DNA of 15,421 bases, from contig JAJXXM010000110.1 in the NCBI GenBank assembly GCA_021781095.1, positions 1-15,421 on the forward strand, in the 5' to 3' direction. The notes under the pieces were generated by a model. The model was not told where the DNA came from. It searched no databases and saw only the letters and a list, made by a program, of their open reading frames with translations. The position numbers and the translations under genes were made by a program. The DNA is from a bacterium. GTDB lineage: Bacteria > Eremiobacterota > Eremiobacteria > Baltobacterales > Baltobacteraceae. This document shows, one piece after another, positions 1 through 8,145 of this stretch (positions within the stretch are counted from its first letter, which is position 1; every line of letters begins with the position of its first letter).

Positions 1-1
1 G

Positions 2-1549
2 CTCGATATCGCGCGCCGCAGCGGCGCCGATGCCATCCATCCCGGCTACGGTTTTTTCGCCGAAAACGCAGGCTTCGCGCGGCGTGCGATCGCCGCGGGT
101 CTCACCTGGATCGGCCCGCACCCCGATGCGATCGACGCGATGGGCGATAAACTTCGAGCGCGCGCCGCGATGGCGAAGGCGAAGGTGCCCTTCGTTCCCG
201 GCGGTACCGAGCCGCTCGCCGACGTCGCAGCGGTTCGCGAAGCCGTCGCGCGCTACGGCCTTCCGCTCGCCCTCAAAGCCTCCGGCGGCGGCGGCGGAAA
301 GGGTTTGAAGATCGTCCGAACGCTCGACGATATCGAGAGCGCCTTCGCGACGGCGGTGCGCGAAGCGGAGGCGTACTTCAAAAACCCCGTCGTCTACGCC
401 GAGCGCTACCTCGACAATCCCAAGCACGTCGAACTGCAGATTCTCGCCGATAAGCACGGCACCGTCCTGCACGTCGGCGACCGCGATTGTTCGCTCCAAC
501 GTCGCCACCAAAAACTTTGGGAAGAGGCGCCCGCGCAAATCTCCAATCGCGCGCGCGAAGCGATGCGCGCCGCCGGCATGCGTGCGGCCCGAGCGATCGG
601 CTACGACTCCGTCGGGACGATCGAGTGCCTCGTCGTCGGCGATGACTTTTATTTTCTCGAGATGAATACGCGCATTCAGGTCGAGCACACCGTAAGCGAG
701 GAGATCGCCGGTATCGATCTCGTGCGCGAGATGATACGCGTTGCAGCGGGCGAGCCGCTCGGATACACGCAAGAGCAGATCCACTTTCGCGGAGCGGCGA
801 TCGAAGGACGCGTCAACGCCGAAGATCCGGCGCAACATTTTCGCCCGACGCCCGGCACCATCGATCGCTATCGCGAGCCCGGCGGGCTCGGCATTCGCAT
901 CGATTCGGCGGCGCACGTCGGCATGACCATCTCTCCGGATTACGATTCCATGGTCGCGAAGCTCATCGTGTGGGCGCCGACGCGCGAACAGGCGCTCGCG
1001 CGCATGAAACGTGCGACCTCCGAATACGTCGTCGGCGGCTTGCCCACGACGCTTCCGTTGCTGCACGCACTCTGCGATGCCCCGATGGTCCTCGACGCGA
1101 GTTACGGCACCGCGAGCCTCGAGCCGTTTACCGAACGCTGGGCCGAGAATGCCGCGGCGGCCGTCCCAACTCCGAGCGCCTCTCCGGCGGCGACCGAGGG
1201 CGAGGATATCCGCGTCGAAGTGAACGGAAAGCTCTTCCGCGTTCGGCTCGTCGACGGACTCCCCAACGGGCGCACGGCGAGCCGCCGCGCGCCCGCGCCG
1301 CGAACCCGGGCGCGGAGCACCGCCGCGCACGGCGGCGCCGACATTCTCGCACCGATGCACGGCGTCGTTATCGAGCTGCGCGCGGCGCGCGGCGATGAGG
1401 TCGCCGAGGGCGATGTCGTCGCGGTCATCGAAGCGATGAAGATGATGAACGAAATTCGCGCGCACCGCTCCGGGCGTATCGGAGAGATCCACGTCGAGGT
1501 CGGAGGAACGATCGAAGCCGACCGTCCCATTCTGACGTTCGCAGAATGA
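2..1549 (+). CDS. pccA: Biotin carboxylase/BCCP fusion, alpha subunit of an acyl-CoA (probably propionyl-CoA) carboxylase; 5' end missing
   Basis: This subunit uses ATP and bicarbonate to carboxylate its own biotin; a separate carboxyltransferase then passes the carboxyl group to an acyl-CoA. The reading frame is open at the left edge; by comparison with AccC about 65 N-terminal residues are missing, and 515 are visible. Visible signatures are HPGYGFFAEN near visible residue 14, the glycine-rich ATP loop SGGGGGKG (about 94-101), and the catalytic stretch MNTRIQVEHT (221-230), with T where P is usual. A low-complexity Ala/Pro/Arg linker leads to a C-terminal biotinyl domain with EAMKMM, whose biotinylated lysine is codon 1439-1441. 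The mutase gene starts 9 nt downstream. The propionyl-CoA assignment rests on that neighbour; the sequence alone would also allow acetyl-CoA or methylcrotonyl-CoA carboxylase. The carboxyltransferase gene is not in the window and may lie just upstream. Confidence 0.9.
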   Translation, partial: LDIARRSGADAIHPGYGFFAENAGFARRAIAAGLTWIGPHPDAIDAMGDKLRARAAMAKAKVPFVPGGTEPLADVAAVREAVARYGLPLALKASGGGGGKGLKIVRTLDDIESAFATAVREAEAYFKNPVVYAERYLDNPKHVELQILADKHGTVLHVGDRDCSLQRRHQKLWEEAPAQISNRAREAMRAAGMRAARAIGYDSVGTIECLVVGDDFYFLEMNTRIQVEHTVSEEIAGIDLVREMIRVAAGEPLGYTQEQIHFRGAAIEGRVNAEDPAQHFRPTPGTIDRYREPGGLGIRIDSAAHVGMTISPDYDSMVAKLIVWAPTREQALARMKRATSEYVVGGLPTTLPLLHALCDAPMVLDASYGTASLEPFTERWAENAAAAVPTPSASPAATEGEDIRVEVNGKLFRVRLVDGLPNGRTASRRAPAPRTRARSTAAHGGADILAPMHGVVIELRAARGDEVAEGDVVAVIEAMKMMNEIRAHRSGRIGEIHVEVGGTIEADRPILTFAE

Positions 1550-1558
1550 AAGAACGCC

Positions 1559-3139
1559 ATGGCACGCTCGACCAACGCTAGCGGGATTCCGCTCCATCCG
1601 TACTACGACGCAGCGCAAGGCGTCGCGCACGATCTCGGCGAGCCGGGAGCCTTTCCCTTCGGCCGCGCGACCCGTGCCGATCAGTATCGCACGCGGCTCT
1701 GGACGATGCGCCAGTACGCCGGGTTCGCCACCGCCGCCGAATCGAACGAACGCTACCGCTATTTGCTCGCGCGCGGACAGACCGGGCTCTCGGTCGCATT
1801 CGATCTGCCGACCCAACTCGGCCACGACTCCGATGCCGGCGTCGCTCGCGGCGAGGTGGGGAAAGTGGGCGTCGCAATCGATTCGATCGACGATATGGAG
1901 ACCTTGCTGCGCGATATTCCGCTCGACGAAGTCACGATCTCGATGACGATCAACGCACCGGCTTCGATCCTTCTCGCGATGCTGCTCGCGGTCGCCCGGC
2001 GGCGGGGAATTCCTTTCAACCGTCTCGGCGGAACGATCCAAAACGACGTGTTGAAAGAATATGCGGCGCGCGGCACCTATATCTATCCGCCGAAGGCTTC
2101 GATGCGGCTGGTGACCGACGTCATGTCGTACTGCGCGCGCGAGGTTCCGCAATGGAACACCATCTCGATCAGCGGGTATCACATTCGCGAAGCGGGCTCG
2201 ACCGCGGTTGAAGAGATCGCGTTCACGCTCGCAAACGCGAAAGCGTATTTGCAGGCGGCACGCGACGCGGGGATCGATCTCGATAGCATCGCTCCGCGGC
2301 TCTCCTTCTTCTGGAACGCCCACAACGATTTCTTCGAAGAGATCGCCAAGTTCCGGGCGGCACGCTACCTCTGGGCGCACATCACGCGTGACGAATTCGG
2401 TTGCCGCGATCCGCGCTCGCAGATGTTGCGCTTTCACACGCAGACCGCCGGCTCGACGCTCACCGCACAGGAACCGGAGAACAACGTCGTGCGCGTGACG
2501 ATCCAGGCGTTGGCGGCGGTTCTCGGCGGCACGCAATCCTTGCATACCAACGGACAGGACGAGGCGCTCGCGCTTCCGACCGCGCAGAGTGCGAAATTAG
2601 CGCTGCGCACCCAACAGATCATCGGCTACGAAAGCGGCGTCGCCGATGTCGTCGATCCGCTCGCCGGCTCCTATTACGTCGAGACGCTTACCAACGAACT
2701 CATCGAAGCGGCGCGCGCGACGATCGCCGAGATCGACGCGCTCGGCGGCAGCATCGCCGCGATCGAGAGCGGATGGATGCAGAGCCGCATCGGCGATTCG
2801 GCGTATCTCGCCCAGCAGGCGATCGAGCGCAAAGAAGCGATCGTCGTCGGCGTGAACGCGTTCGTCGACGATGGGATTCACGCCGAGGTTCCGGCGCTCC
2901 AACGCATCGACGAACGCGTGGAGCGCGAACAGGTAGAACGCCTGCGAAAATTCCGCGCCGCTCGGAACGGCGCCGTCGTCGCGGAACGCCTCGCCGCAAT
3001 TCGCGCCGCCGCCGCGGGGAACGAGAACGTGATGCCGCACTTCGTCGAAGCCGTCGACGCGGGGGCGACGCTCGGGGAGATCTGCAATCTCCTCCGCGAC
3101 ATCTTCGGCACCTACCGCGCCCGGGAGAGCCTGGCATGA
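1559..3139 (+). CDS. mcmA: Methylmalonyl-CoA mutase, large (catalytic, N-terminal-domain) subunit
   Basis: This is the substrate-binding TIM-barrel subunit of adenosylcobalamin-dependent methylmalonyl-CoA mutase, which interconverts (R)-methylmalonyl-CoA and succinyl-CoA. It is 526 aa and ends after the barrel without a B12-binding DxHxxG domain, so it is the split form that pairs with a separate small subunit, which is not in this window. Diagnostic residues are Tyr53 in RQYAGF, Arg171 in [10 protein letters not shown] and His208 in SGYHIREAG. They correspond to Tyr89, Arg207 and His244 of the Propionibacterium enzyme. Isobutyryl-CoA mutases have Phe and Gln at the first two sites, so this is a true methylmalonyl-CoA mutase. 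The block [20 protein letters not shown] is also typical. The ATG follows the carboxylase stop by 9 nt with only a weak purine-rich ribosome site, and the stop overlaps the epimerase start (ATGA). Confidence 0.95.
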   Translation: MARSTNASGIPLHPYYDAAQGVAHDLGEPGAFPFGRATRADQYRTRLWTMRQYAGFATAAESNERYRYLLARGQTGLSVAFDLPTQLGHDSDAGVARGEVGKVGVAIDSIDDMETLLRDIPLDEVTISMTINAPASILLAMLLAVARRRGIPFNRLGGTIQNDVLKEYAARGTYIYPPKASMRLVTDVMSYCAREVPQWNTISISGYHIREAGSTAVEEIAFTLANAKAYLQAARDAGIDLDSIAPRLSFFWNAHNDFFEEIAKFRAARYLWAHITRDEFGCRDPRSQMLRFHTQTAGSTLTAQEPENNVVRVTIQALAAVLGGTQSLHTNGQDEALALPTAQSAKLALRTQQIIGYESGVADVVDPLAGSYYVETLTNELIEAARATIAEIDALGGSIAAIESGWMQSRIGDSAYLAQQAIERKEAIVVGVNAFVDDGIHAEVPALQRIDERVEREQVERLRKFRAARNGAVVAERLAAIRAAAAGNENVMPHFVEAVDAGATLGEICNLLRDIFGTYRARESLA

Positions 3140-3540
3140 CGATCGATCACATCGCGATCGTCGTCGCCGACCTCGAGGCAACCCTCGCGATCTACACGCA
3201 GCGCCTCGGCTTCGAGCAGATCTATCGCGAGACGATCGCCGAGCAGGGGGTCGAAGCGGTCGGCCTGCGGGCCGGTGAATCGTCGATCGAACTGCTCCGC
3301 CCGCTCGACGAATCCTCGCCGATCGCGCGCTTCCGTGGGGAGGCGGCGAGCAAGCTCCACCACACGGCCTACCGCGTCGACGACCTCGTCGCCGAGATTG
3401 CGGCCCTCAAGGCGCGCGGCGTCCGCATGATCGACGAACGGCCGCGCAAGGGCGCGCACGGCAACCTCATCGCCTTCATCCATCCCTCGTCGACCGCCGG
3501 GGTGCTCGTCGAGCTCTGCCAGCAGGAACACCGCGCGTAA
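3136..3540 (+). CDS. mce: Methylmalonyl-CoA epimerase (VOC superfamily)
   Basis: A 134-aa metal-dependent epimerase that converts (S)-methylmalonyl-CoA, the carboxylase product, to the (R)-isomer used by the mutase. It has the usual length of the family and the two-module vicinal-oxygen-chelate pattern. It opens with [14 protein letters not shown]; likely metal ligands are His5, Glu52 in SIELLRPL, His75/His76 in [11 protein letters not shown] and Glu126 in VLVELCQQ. The block [20 protein letters not shown] is characteristic of this epimerase rather than of glyoxalase I. The ATG shares an ATGA overlap with the mutase stop, which fixes the start and suggests translational coupling. Together with the two upstream genes it completes propionyl-CoA to succinyl-CoA conversion apart from the two subunits missing from the window. 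Confidence 0.93.
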   Translation: MTIDHIAIVVADLEATLAIYTQRLGFEQIYRETIAEQGVEAVGLRAGESSIELLRPLDESSPIARFRGEAASKLHHTAYRVDDLVAEIAALKARGVRMIDERPRKGAHGNLIAFIHPSSTAGVLVELCQQEHRA

Positions 3541-3625
3541 GGCTCCTGCACTTCTCAGGTTCTTCTTACGCTCTCCCAATTGCGGCGTTACCATCGTTTC
3601 AACACCGCCGCTGTAGGGAGAGCCC

Positions 3626-4798
3626 ATGTTTAACGTCACCCGGATTCTGTGCGACCTCGAACAACCGATGGACGGCCACCGCTACGGCCGCGGCCACGAC
3701 GCCGAGAAGAGCGCCCGGGGGCGACGCCCCGTCGTCGTCTGGAACGTGACGCGAACCTGTAACCTTCGCTGCGTTCATTGCTATAGCGACTCCGAGGCGA
3801 AGCACTACGAAGGCGAGCTCAACCACGAAGAGGCGCTCAAGCTCGTCGACGATCTCGCCGATTACGGCATTCCGGCGCTCTTGCTCTCCGGCGGCGAGCC
3901 CCTCGCCCGCCCCGATCTCTTCGAGATCGCGCGCCACGCGCGCAGCCGTGGGCTCAAACTCACGCTCTCGACCAACGGCACCCTGATCGACCGCAAACGC
4001 GCGGAGATGATCAAGGAGACCGGGTTCACCTATGTCGGCATCTCCTTCGACGGCATGGGCGCGACCAACGATCTCTTCCGCGGACGCCCCGGCGCGTTCG
4101 ACCGCGCGCGCCAGGCGATCCGCGAATTGCGCACCGTCGGCCAAAAGGTCGGCCTTCGCCTGACGTTAACGCCGCAGACGATCGCCGATCTCGATGAGAT
4201 CTTCGATTTCATCGAACGCGAAGGTATCGAACGGGCCTGCTTCTATCACCTCGTTCCCGCCGGGCGCGGGCGCGCGGCGACGACGCTCGATCTCGAGGCG
4301 GCGCGCGGCGCGGTGAGCCGCATCTTCGAGCGGACGCTCGATCTCGCGCAACGCGGCGACCCACGCGAAATTCTCACCGTCGACAATCACGCCGATGCAC
4401 CGTTCGCCTATCTTACCCTCGCCGCCGCCTCACCGCAGCGGGCCGCGAAAGCGCGCGAGATGCTGCTTTGGAACGGTGGTGCGAGCCATTCGACCGGTCG
4501 CGGCATCGGAAATATCGATTTCTACGGCAACGTGCATCCCGATCAATTCATGCAGCAAATCACGCTTGGGAACGTGCGCGACCGCAAGTTCAGCGAGATT
4601 TGGGAGGACGACGGTATCGCAACGCTCGCCGAACTCCGCGACCGTTCGAAGCAAATTCACGGCCGGTGCGCGAGCTGCAATTTCTTCGATCTCTGCGGCG
4701 GCGGCTTTCGCGCTCGCTCGCTCGGCATGACCGGCGACCTCTGGGGCTCCGATCCGGGCTGCTATCTCAGCGACGAGGAGATCGCGCAGAGCGCGTAG
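3626..4798 (+). CDS. ahbC: AhbC/NirJ-type radical SAM protein (12,18-didecarboxysiroheme deacetylase-like)
   Basis: A 390-aa radical SAM enzyme with a C-terminal SPASM-like cluster domain. The SAM-cleaving [4Fe-4S] motif CNLRCVHC places ligands at Cys45, Cys49 and Cys52. The C-terminal motif CASCNFFDLC...PGCYLSDEEI supplies Cys348, Cys351, Cys357 and Cys379. Family landmarks are an N-terminal ...HRYGRG segment, VVVWNVTRTCNLRC, LLLSGGEPL, STNGTL, YVGISFDG, and a late RGIGNIDFYGNVHPDQF block. From memory these match AhbC, which removes two acetate side chains from 12,18-didecarboxysiroheme in the siroheme-dependent haem route, and the haem d1 protein NirJ. I favour AhbC from the N-terminus and the motif REILTVDNHAD, but NirJ or a peptide-modifying relative is possible. 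The start is well supported by AGGGAG at 3615-3620, 5 nt before the ATG. No other haem gene is visible. The 3' end overlaps the convergent DUF4127 gene by 32 bp. Confidence 0.75.
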   Translation: MFNVTRILCDLEQPMDGHRYGRGHDAEKSARGRRPVVVWNVTRTCNLRCVHCYSDSEAKHYEGELNHEEALKLVDDLADYGIPALLLSGGEPLARPDLFEIARHARSRGLKLTLSTNGTLIDRKRAEMIKETGFTYVGISFDGMGATNDLFRGRPGAFDRARQAIRELRTVGQKVGLRLTLTPQTIADLDEIFDFIEREGIERACFYHLVPAGRGRAATTLDLEAARGAVSRIFERTLDLAQRGDPREILTVDNHADAPFAYLTLAAASPQRAAKAREMLLWNGGASHSTGRGIGNIDFYGNVHPDQFMQQITLGNVRDRKFSEIWEDDGIATLAELRDRSKQIHGRCASCNFFDLCGGGFRARSLGMTGDLWGSDPGCYLSDEEIAQSA

Positions 4799-6377
4799 GC
4801 GCGATATCCGGCGCGATCGCCGGATCGATCTCGGTTTCGAAGGTGCGATCCCAGGGGAGCGTGATGCGCAGCGCGGCGATGTGGTCGCGCGGCGCGAGTG
4901 CGGCGAGGAGCCCCGGCGCGTACTGCCAGAGCGCGGCGCTCGCAAGGCGCTGCGTTCGCGCGGCGATCGCGCGTAGCAGATAGGTGTGGTCGAGAATGCC
5001 CTCGGCCGCGAGAGTGCGCTCCAGCTCGGGGCGCACCAGTGCGTGAAAATAGACGTCGTCGAGGATGCGATCGAAGGTGAACGTGAGGTGCGCGCGCCGA
5101 TCGTAACTGCCGAGACGCCGCCCGGCACCGGCGGCGACCGCTTCGGCGAGGGCGGTCCCCACGCTATTCGCATCGGTATTCCAGGAAGCGTAGGCGTCGA
5201 GCCGCGCGGCGAGCCCGTCGCGCAAGAGCCGTTGCATGAACGCAAGCTCCGCGTCGTCATTCCCGTCGAGGAACGTGAGATCGACCAAGGCGATACGGCC
5301 ACCGCGCGCGAGCGAACGGCGCATCGACGCGACGAGACGATCGTCTTCAGGCGCGGTCGTCCGCGGCACGCGCACGTCGAGCACGATATCCGCCCGTCCG
5401 CGCACCTCGCGGCCGCCGACGAGCCGAACGAGCGAGGCGATCGTCGAGCCGATCGGTTCGAATTCCAGCGGGTCCTGAACCAGCGCACCAGAGGGCGTCG
5501 AATAGCGAACGGCGATACGCGGCCGCCACCCTGCGTCGCGCGCCATCGCATGCGCGACCAACACCATCCCTAATTCATCGGCGCCCGGTTCGATCGAAGA
5601 TCGTCCCGGCGGCACGTCGAGCCGTTCCATCGCGCGCAACTGCGCGATCTCGGGAACGTGCAGCCCCACGCGTCCCGCATCGTCTTGCCCGATGACGAGC
5701 CGATCGATCGTTCCGGCTCCGGTCGCGAGCAAAAGCGAGCGGTCGAGAGCGAGATTGCGCGCGCGCACGGCGAGATATGCGTCGAGCGTCGCCGGCCCCG
5801 CGAGCGTTCGCAGCCGCTCGGCGTACGCTTCATCGCGTGTCGGCAGCGGATCGGGGAGGTTCGCATAGCGTTGAATGTATTTCCACGCCGGATACGCCGC
5901 GAAAAAGTGCGTTGCCCCGCCGATCGGCGGAACTCCGGTCGGAGCGAGCCGCACGACGGTTGCAAATGCCGCCACCCACGCCTGCGGATCGCGCCGATGC
6001 AAACGCGCGATCGGCTCCAGGCGAAAAAATGCCGTCGAATAATCGGGGCCGGGAATGCGCGATGCGACCAACCCGCCGTACGCGAGCATATCGGTCGAGA
6101 TCACCGCGCTGCCGAAGCCTCGCTCGGCACTCTTCCGATCGAGCCAGCGCCCGATCGCCGCCGGGTCGCCGGCACGGAGATAATTGCCCAAGAGCGCGCG
6201 GCGCGGCTCGAGAACGGGGACGCCGGAGATCGCCCCGAGCATTGCGGGAAGTTGGCGCGTTACCGGGCGGTCGTCGAGCGGAACGAAGAGCACCGGCGCT
6301 CCGGCGGCGCGCGCGACCCCGGCGCAGAGGAGCGAGAGAGCGAGCGTTGCGAGCAGGGCTCGGCGCTTCAAATGCAT
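4767..6377 (-). CDS. Exported DUF4127 family protein, last gene of the peptidoglycan-recycling operon
   Basis: A 536-aa protein with a predicted cleavable signal peptide (MHLKRR, a hydrophobic core to about residue 20, then a likely cut after VARA). The mature protein begins with the DUF4127 hallmark VLFVPLDDRPVTRQLP (29-44). It also has the block VISTDMLAYGGLVASR, typical of this family. No activity is known to me for DUF4127, and I assign none. I chose the ATG at 6377 because it begins the signal peptide and overlaps the murQ stop by 10 bases; an upstream in-frame start would add an Arg-rich tail lying inside murQ. No clear Shine-Dalgarno is present, which fits translational coupling. Its place behind murQ hints at a role on cell-wall material outside the cytoplasm. 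Its 3' end overlaps the convergent radical SAM gene. Confidence 0.85.
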   Translation of the reverse strand: MHLKRRALLATLALSLLCAGVARAAGAPVLFVPLDDRPVTRQLPAMLGAISGVPVLEPRRALLGNYLRAGDPAAIGRWLDRKSAERGFGSAVISTDMLAYGGLVASRIPGPDYSTAFFRLEPIARLHRRDPQAWVAAFATVVRLAPTGVPPIGGATHFFAAYPAWKYIQRYANLPDPLPTRDEAYAERLRTLAGPATLDAYLAVRARNLALDRSLLLATGAGTIDRLVIGQDDAGRVGLHVPEIAQLRAMERLDVPPGRSSIEPGADELGMVLVAHAMARDAGWRPRIAVRYSTPSGALVQDPLEFEPIGSTIASLVRLVGGREVRGRADIVLDVRVPRTTAPEDDRLVASMRRSLARGGRIALVDLTFLDGNDDAELAFMQRLLRDGLAARLDAYASWNTDANSVGTALAEAVAAGAGRRLGSYDRRAHLTFTFDRILDDVYFHALVRPELERTLAAEGILDHTYLLRAIAARTQRLASAALWQYAPGLLAALAPRDHIAALRITLPWDRTFETEIDPAIAPDIAPTRSARSPRR

Positions 6378-7252
6378 CGCAGGCCGCGCAACCGTTCGCC
6401 GTTGCGCGCCAACGCCTCGCGCGCGACGCGCGCGTCGCTCCCGAGCCACGCCATCGCAATCGCGATTTTGACGGCGCCCTTCGCATCGGCGAGAAGCGAC
6501 CGCGCGCGTTCGCGCTCGCAGGGCACCGCGCGCATCACGATGCGTTCGGCGCGATCGCGCAATTTCTCGTTCGTGACGACGACGTCGACCATCAAGTTGT
6601 CGTACGTCGTTCCCAACGTCACCATCACCGCGGTCGAAAGGGCGTTCAACGCGATTTTTTGTGCCGTCCCCGCGAGCATGCGCGTCGACCCGGCGAGCGG
6701 CTCCGCCCCCGTGTCGAGAAAAATCGCGATCTCCGCTTCGGCAAGGAGGGGAGCCGTTCGATCGTTCGCGAGTGCGATCGTCAACGCCCCGCGCGCGCGC
6801 GCGGTACGCAGCGCCGCCCGCACGTATGGGGCGCGCCCGCTCGCCGAGAGTGCGAGAGCGACGTCGCCCGTCTCGACGCAGGTGAGATCGCGTGCGCCCG
6901 CTTCGGCGTCATCTTCCGCGCCCTCGATCGCCGCGAGAAAGGCCGCCTCGCCACCGGCGAGGTGAATGCAGAGCCGACCGCGGTCGAGACCGAACGTCGG
7001 ATGCAATTCCACCGCATCGAGTGCCGCGATGCGTCCACTACTGCCCGCGCCGATCGTGTGCCAGGTAGCGCCACGCGCCATCGCAGCGGCGGCGGCACGT
7101 GCGGCGGCGACGATGGAATCGCGCGCCGCTTCGACGGCTTCGACCGCGCGCCGCTGCAGGGCGATGAGCTCGCCGACGCACTCGTCGATCTCGAGGGTAT
7201 CCAATGCCCGTCGTTGCGCGATGGTTTCGGTCGCGGGAAGCGCGTCGCTCAT
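6368..7252 (-). CDS. murQ: N-acetylmuramic acid 6-phosphate etherase
   Basis: A cytoplasmic 294-aa SIS-fold lyase that cleaves the D-lactyl ether of MurNAc-6-phosphate, giving GlcNAc-6-phosphate and D-lactate. The length agrees with E. coli MurQ (298 aa). The sugar-phosphate loop is IGAGSSGR (67-74). Glu82 in DAVELHPTFG and Glu113 in AIEGAEDD align with the catalytic Glu83 and Glu114 of E. coli. The blocks SASGRAPYV and GSTRMLAGTAQK are typical of the family. The start is the ATG whose ATGA overlaps the stop of the upstream kinase gene; the frame stays open far upstream, but that part is Arg-rich shadow sequence. It acts directly after AnmK, encoded two genes upstream. Confidence 0.95.
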   Translation of the reverse strand: MSDALPATETIAQRRALDTLEIDECVGELIALQRRAVEAVEAARDSIVAAARAAAAAMARGATWHTIGAGSSGRIAALDAVELHPTFGLDRGRLCIHLAGGEAAFLAAIEGAEDDAEAGARDLTCVETGDVALALSASGRAPYVRAALRTARARGALTIALANDRTAPLLAEAEIAIFLDTGAEPLAGSTRMLAGTAQKIALNALSTAVMVTLGTTYDNLMVDVVVTNEKLRDRAERIVMRAVPCERERARSLLADAKGAVKIAIAMAWLGSDARVAREALARNGERLRGLRCI

Positions 7253-8145
7253 CGCGCGGCGCTCGCACGCTCCGCCAGCACGAGCGCTCCATCGACCGGC
7301 TCCCCCGAGAACTTTCGAACCATCAGCAACGGTGCTTCGTTGGAGAGACGCGTCTCGAATAAAAACGTGAGCAGCGAGTTCTCGCGGACGAGTCCGCCGC
7401 AGAGCGCAAGCGTCATCGGGCTCTGCAGGGCATCGAGCTGACGCAGGAGCGTGCGCACGAGATCGGCGAGTTCCAACGCCGCTCCCTGAACGATTTTCAC
7501 TGCCGAACGCTCGCCGGTATCGGCGGCGGCGAGGACGAGTGGTGCGAGCGCGGCGACCGTCGAGACGGGGACCGGCGTGCGATAGATTTTCGAAAAGAGC
7601 GAGGCACGGTCGCCGCACGCCAACGCGCGTTCGAGATCGGCAAACCAGCGATCGCGCGGAGCGCGCCCGTCGTAGGAACGCAGGAGGAGGCGCGCCGCCG
7701 CCGCACCGAGTGCAAATCCGGCACCTTCGTCGCCGAGCAGATAGCCGCCGCCGCCGATCGTACGCCGTTGCTCGGCGCACTCGCCGTACGCCGCGCTTCC
7801 CGTTCCAACCACCAGCACCGCGCCGTCGCCATCGGGGATCGCCGCACGCAGTGCGATCTCGACATCGCTCGTGCAGCGAATGCGCGCATGCGGAAATGCC
7901 GCACGCAACGTTGCTTCGAGCGCATCGGCGACACCGGGCTTCGAAATGCCGGCGGCGCCGAGGACGACTGCGTCGGGTTCCCGCTCGATATCGAGATCGC
8001 CGATGAGGACGCGCAACACCTCTTGCACGCTGTCGAGCCCGAGCACCGAGGGATTCGCCGGGCCTCCTTCGGCGCGCGCCGTCCGTCCGCCGTCGCGAAG
8101 CACCGCGACGCTCTTACTACCGCCAAGGTCGATTCCGACGATCAT
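7249..8145 (-). CDS. nagK: BadF/BadG/NagK-type sugar kinase, probable N-acetylglucosamine kinase
   Basis: A 298-aa ASKHA-fold kinase of the BadF/BadG/BcrA/D family, which includes eukaryotic N-acetylglucosamine kinase. It has the first phosphate loop GIDLGGSKS (4-12), SDVEIALRAA (93-102), the second phosphate loop VVGTGSAAYG (112-121), the family-typical GGGGYLLGDEGAGFALG (131-147) and an adenosine-site LCGGLVRE. No signal peptide is present. Between anmK and murQ, the likely job is to phosphorylate the GlcNAc released by NagZ to GlcNAc-6-phosphate, so both sugars of the recycled disaccharide reach the same intermediate. Specificity is inferred from context; relatives accept glucosamine or other amino sugars. 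The start ATG shares one base with the anmK stop (TGATG), and the stop overlaps the murQ start (ATGA). Confidence 0.82.
   Translation of the reverse strand: MIVGIDLGGSKSVAVLRDGGRTARAEGGPANPSVLGLDSVQEVLRVLIGDLDIEREPDAVVLGAAGISKPGVADALEATLRAAFPHARIRCTSDVEIALRAAIPDGDGAVLVVGTGSAAYGECAEQRRTIGGGGYLLGDEGAGFALGAAAARLLLRSYDGRAPRDRWFADLERALACGDRASLFSKIYRTPVPVSTVAALAPLVLAAADTGERSAVKIVQGAALELADLVRTLLRQLDALQSPMTLALCGGLVRENSLLTFLFETRLSNEAPLLMVRKFSGEPVDGALVLAERASAAR

Noticed and set aside
3541..3625. Promoter or terminator in the 85-bp gap before the radical SAM gene
   Set aside because: Only a very short 4-bp stem near 3545-3560 and no convincing -35/-10 pair could be found, so only the ribosome site is claimed.
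4806..4825. Inverted repeat ATCCGGC-6 nt-GCCGGAT just after the ahbC-like stop, as a terminator
   Set aside because: It lies inside the DUF4127 coding region and has no T tract on either side; a chance GC-rich repeat is as likely.
5658..7441. Long plus-strand open frames of 435-554 codons opposite the DUF4127, murQ and kinase genes
   Set aside because: They are Arg/Ala/Ser-rich with no recognisable domain and lie antisense to genes with clear family motifs; long shadow frames are expected at this GC content.
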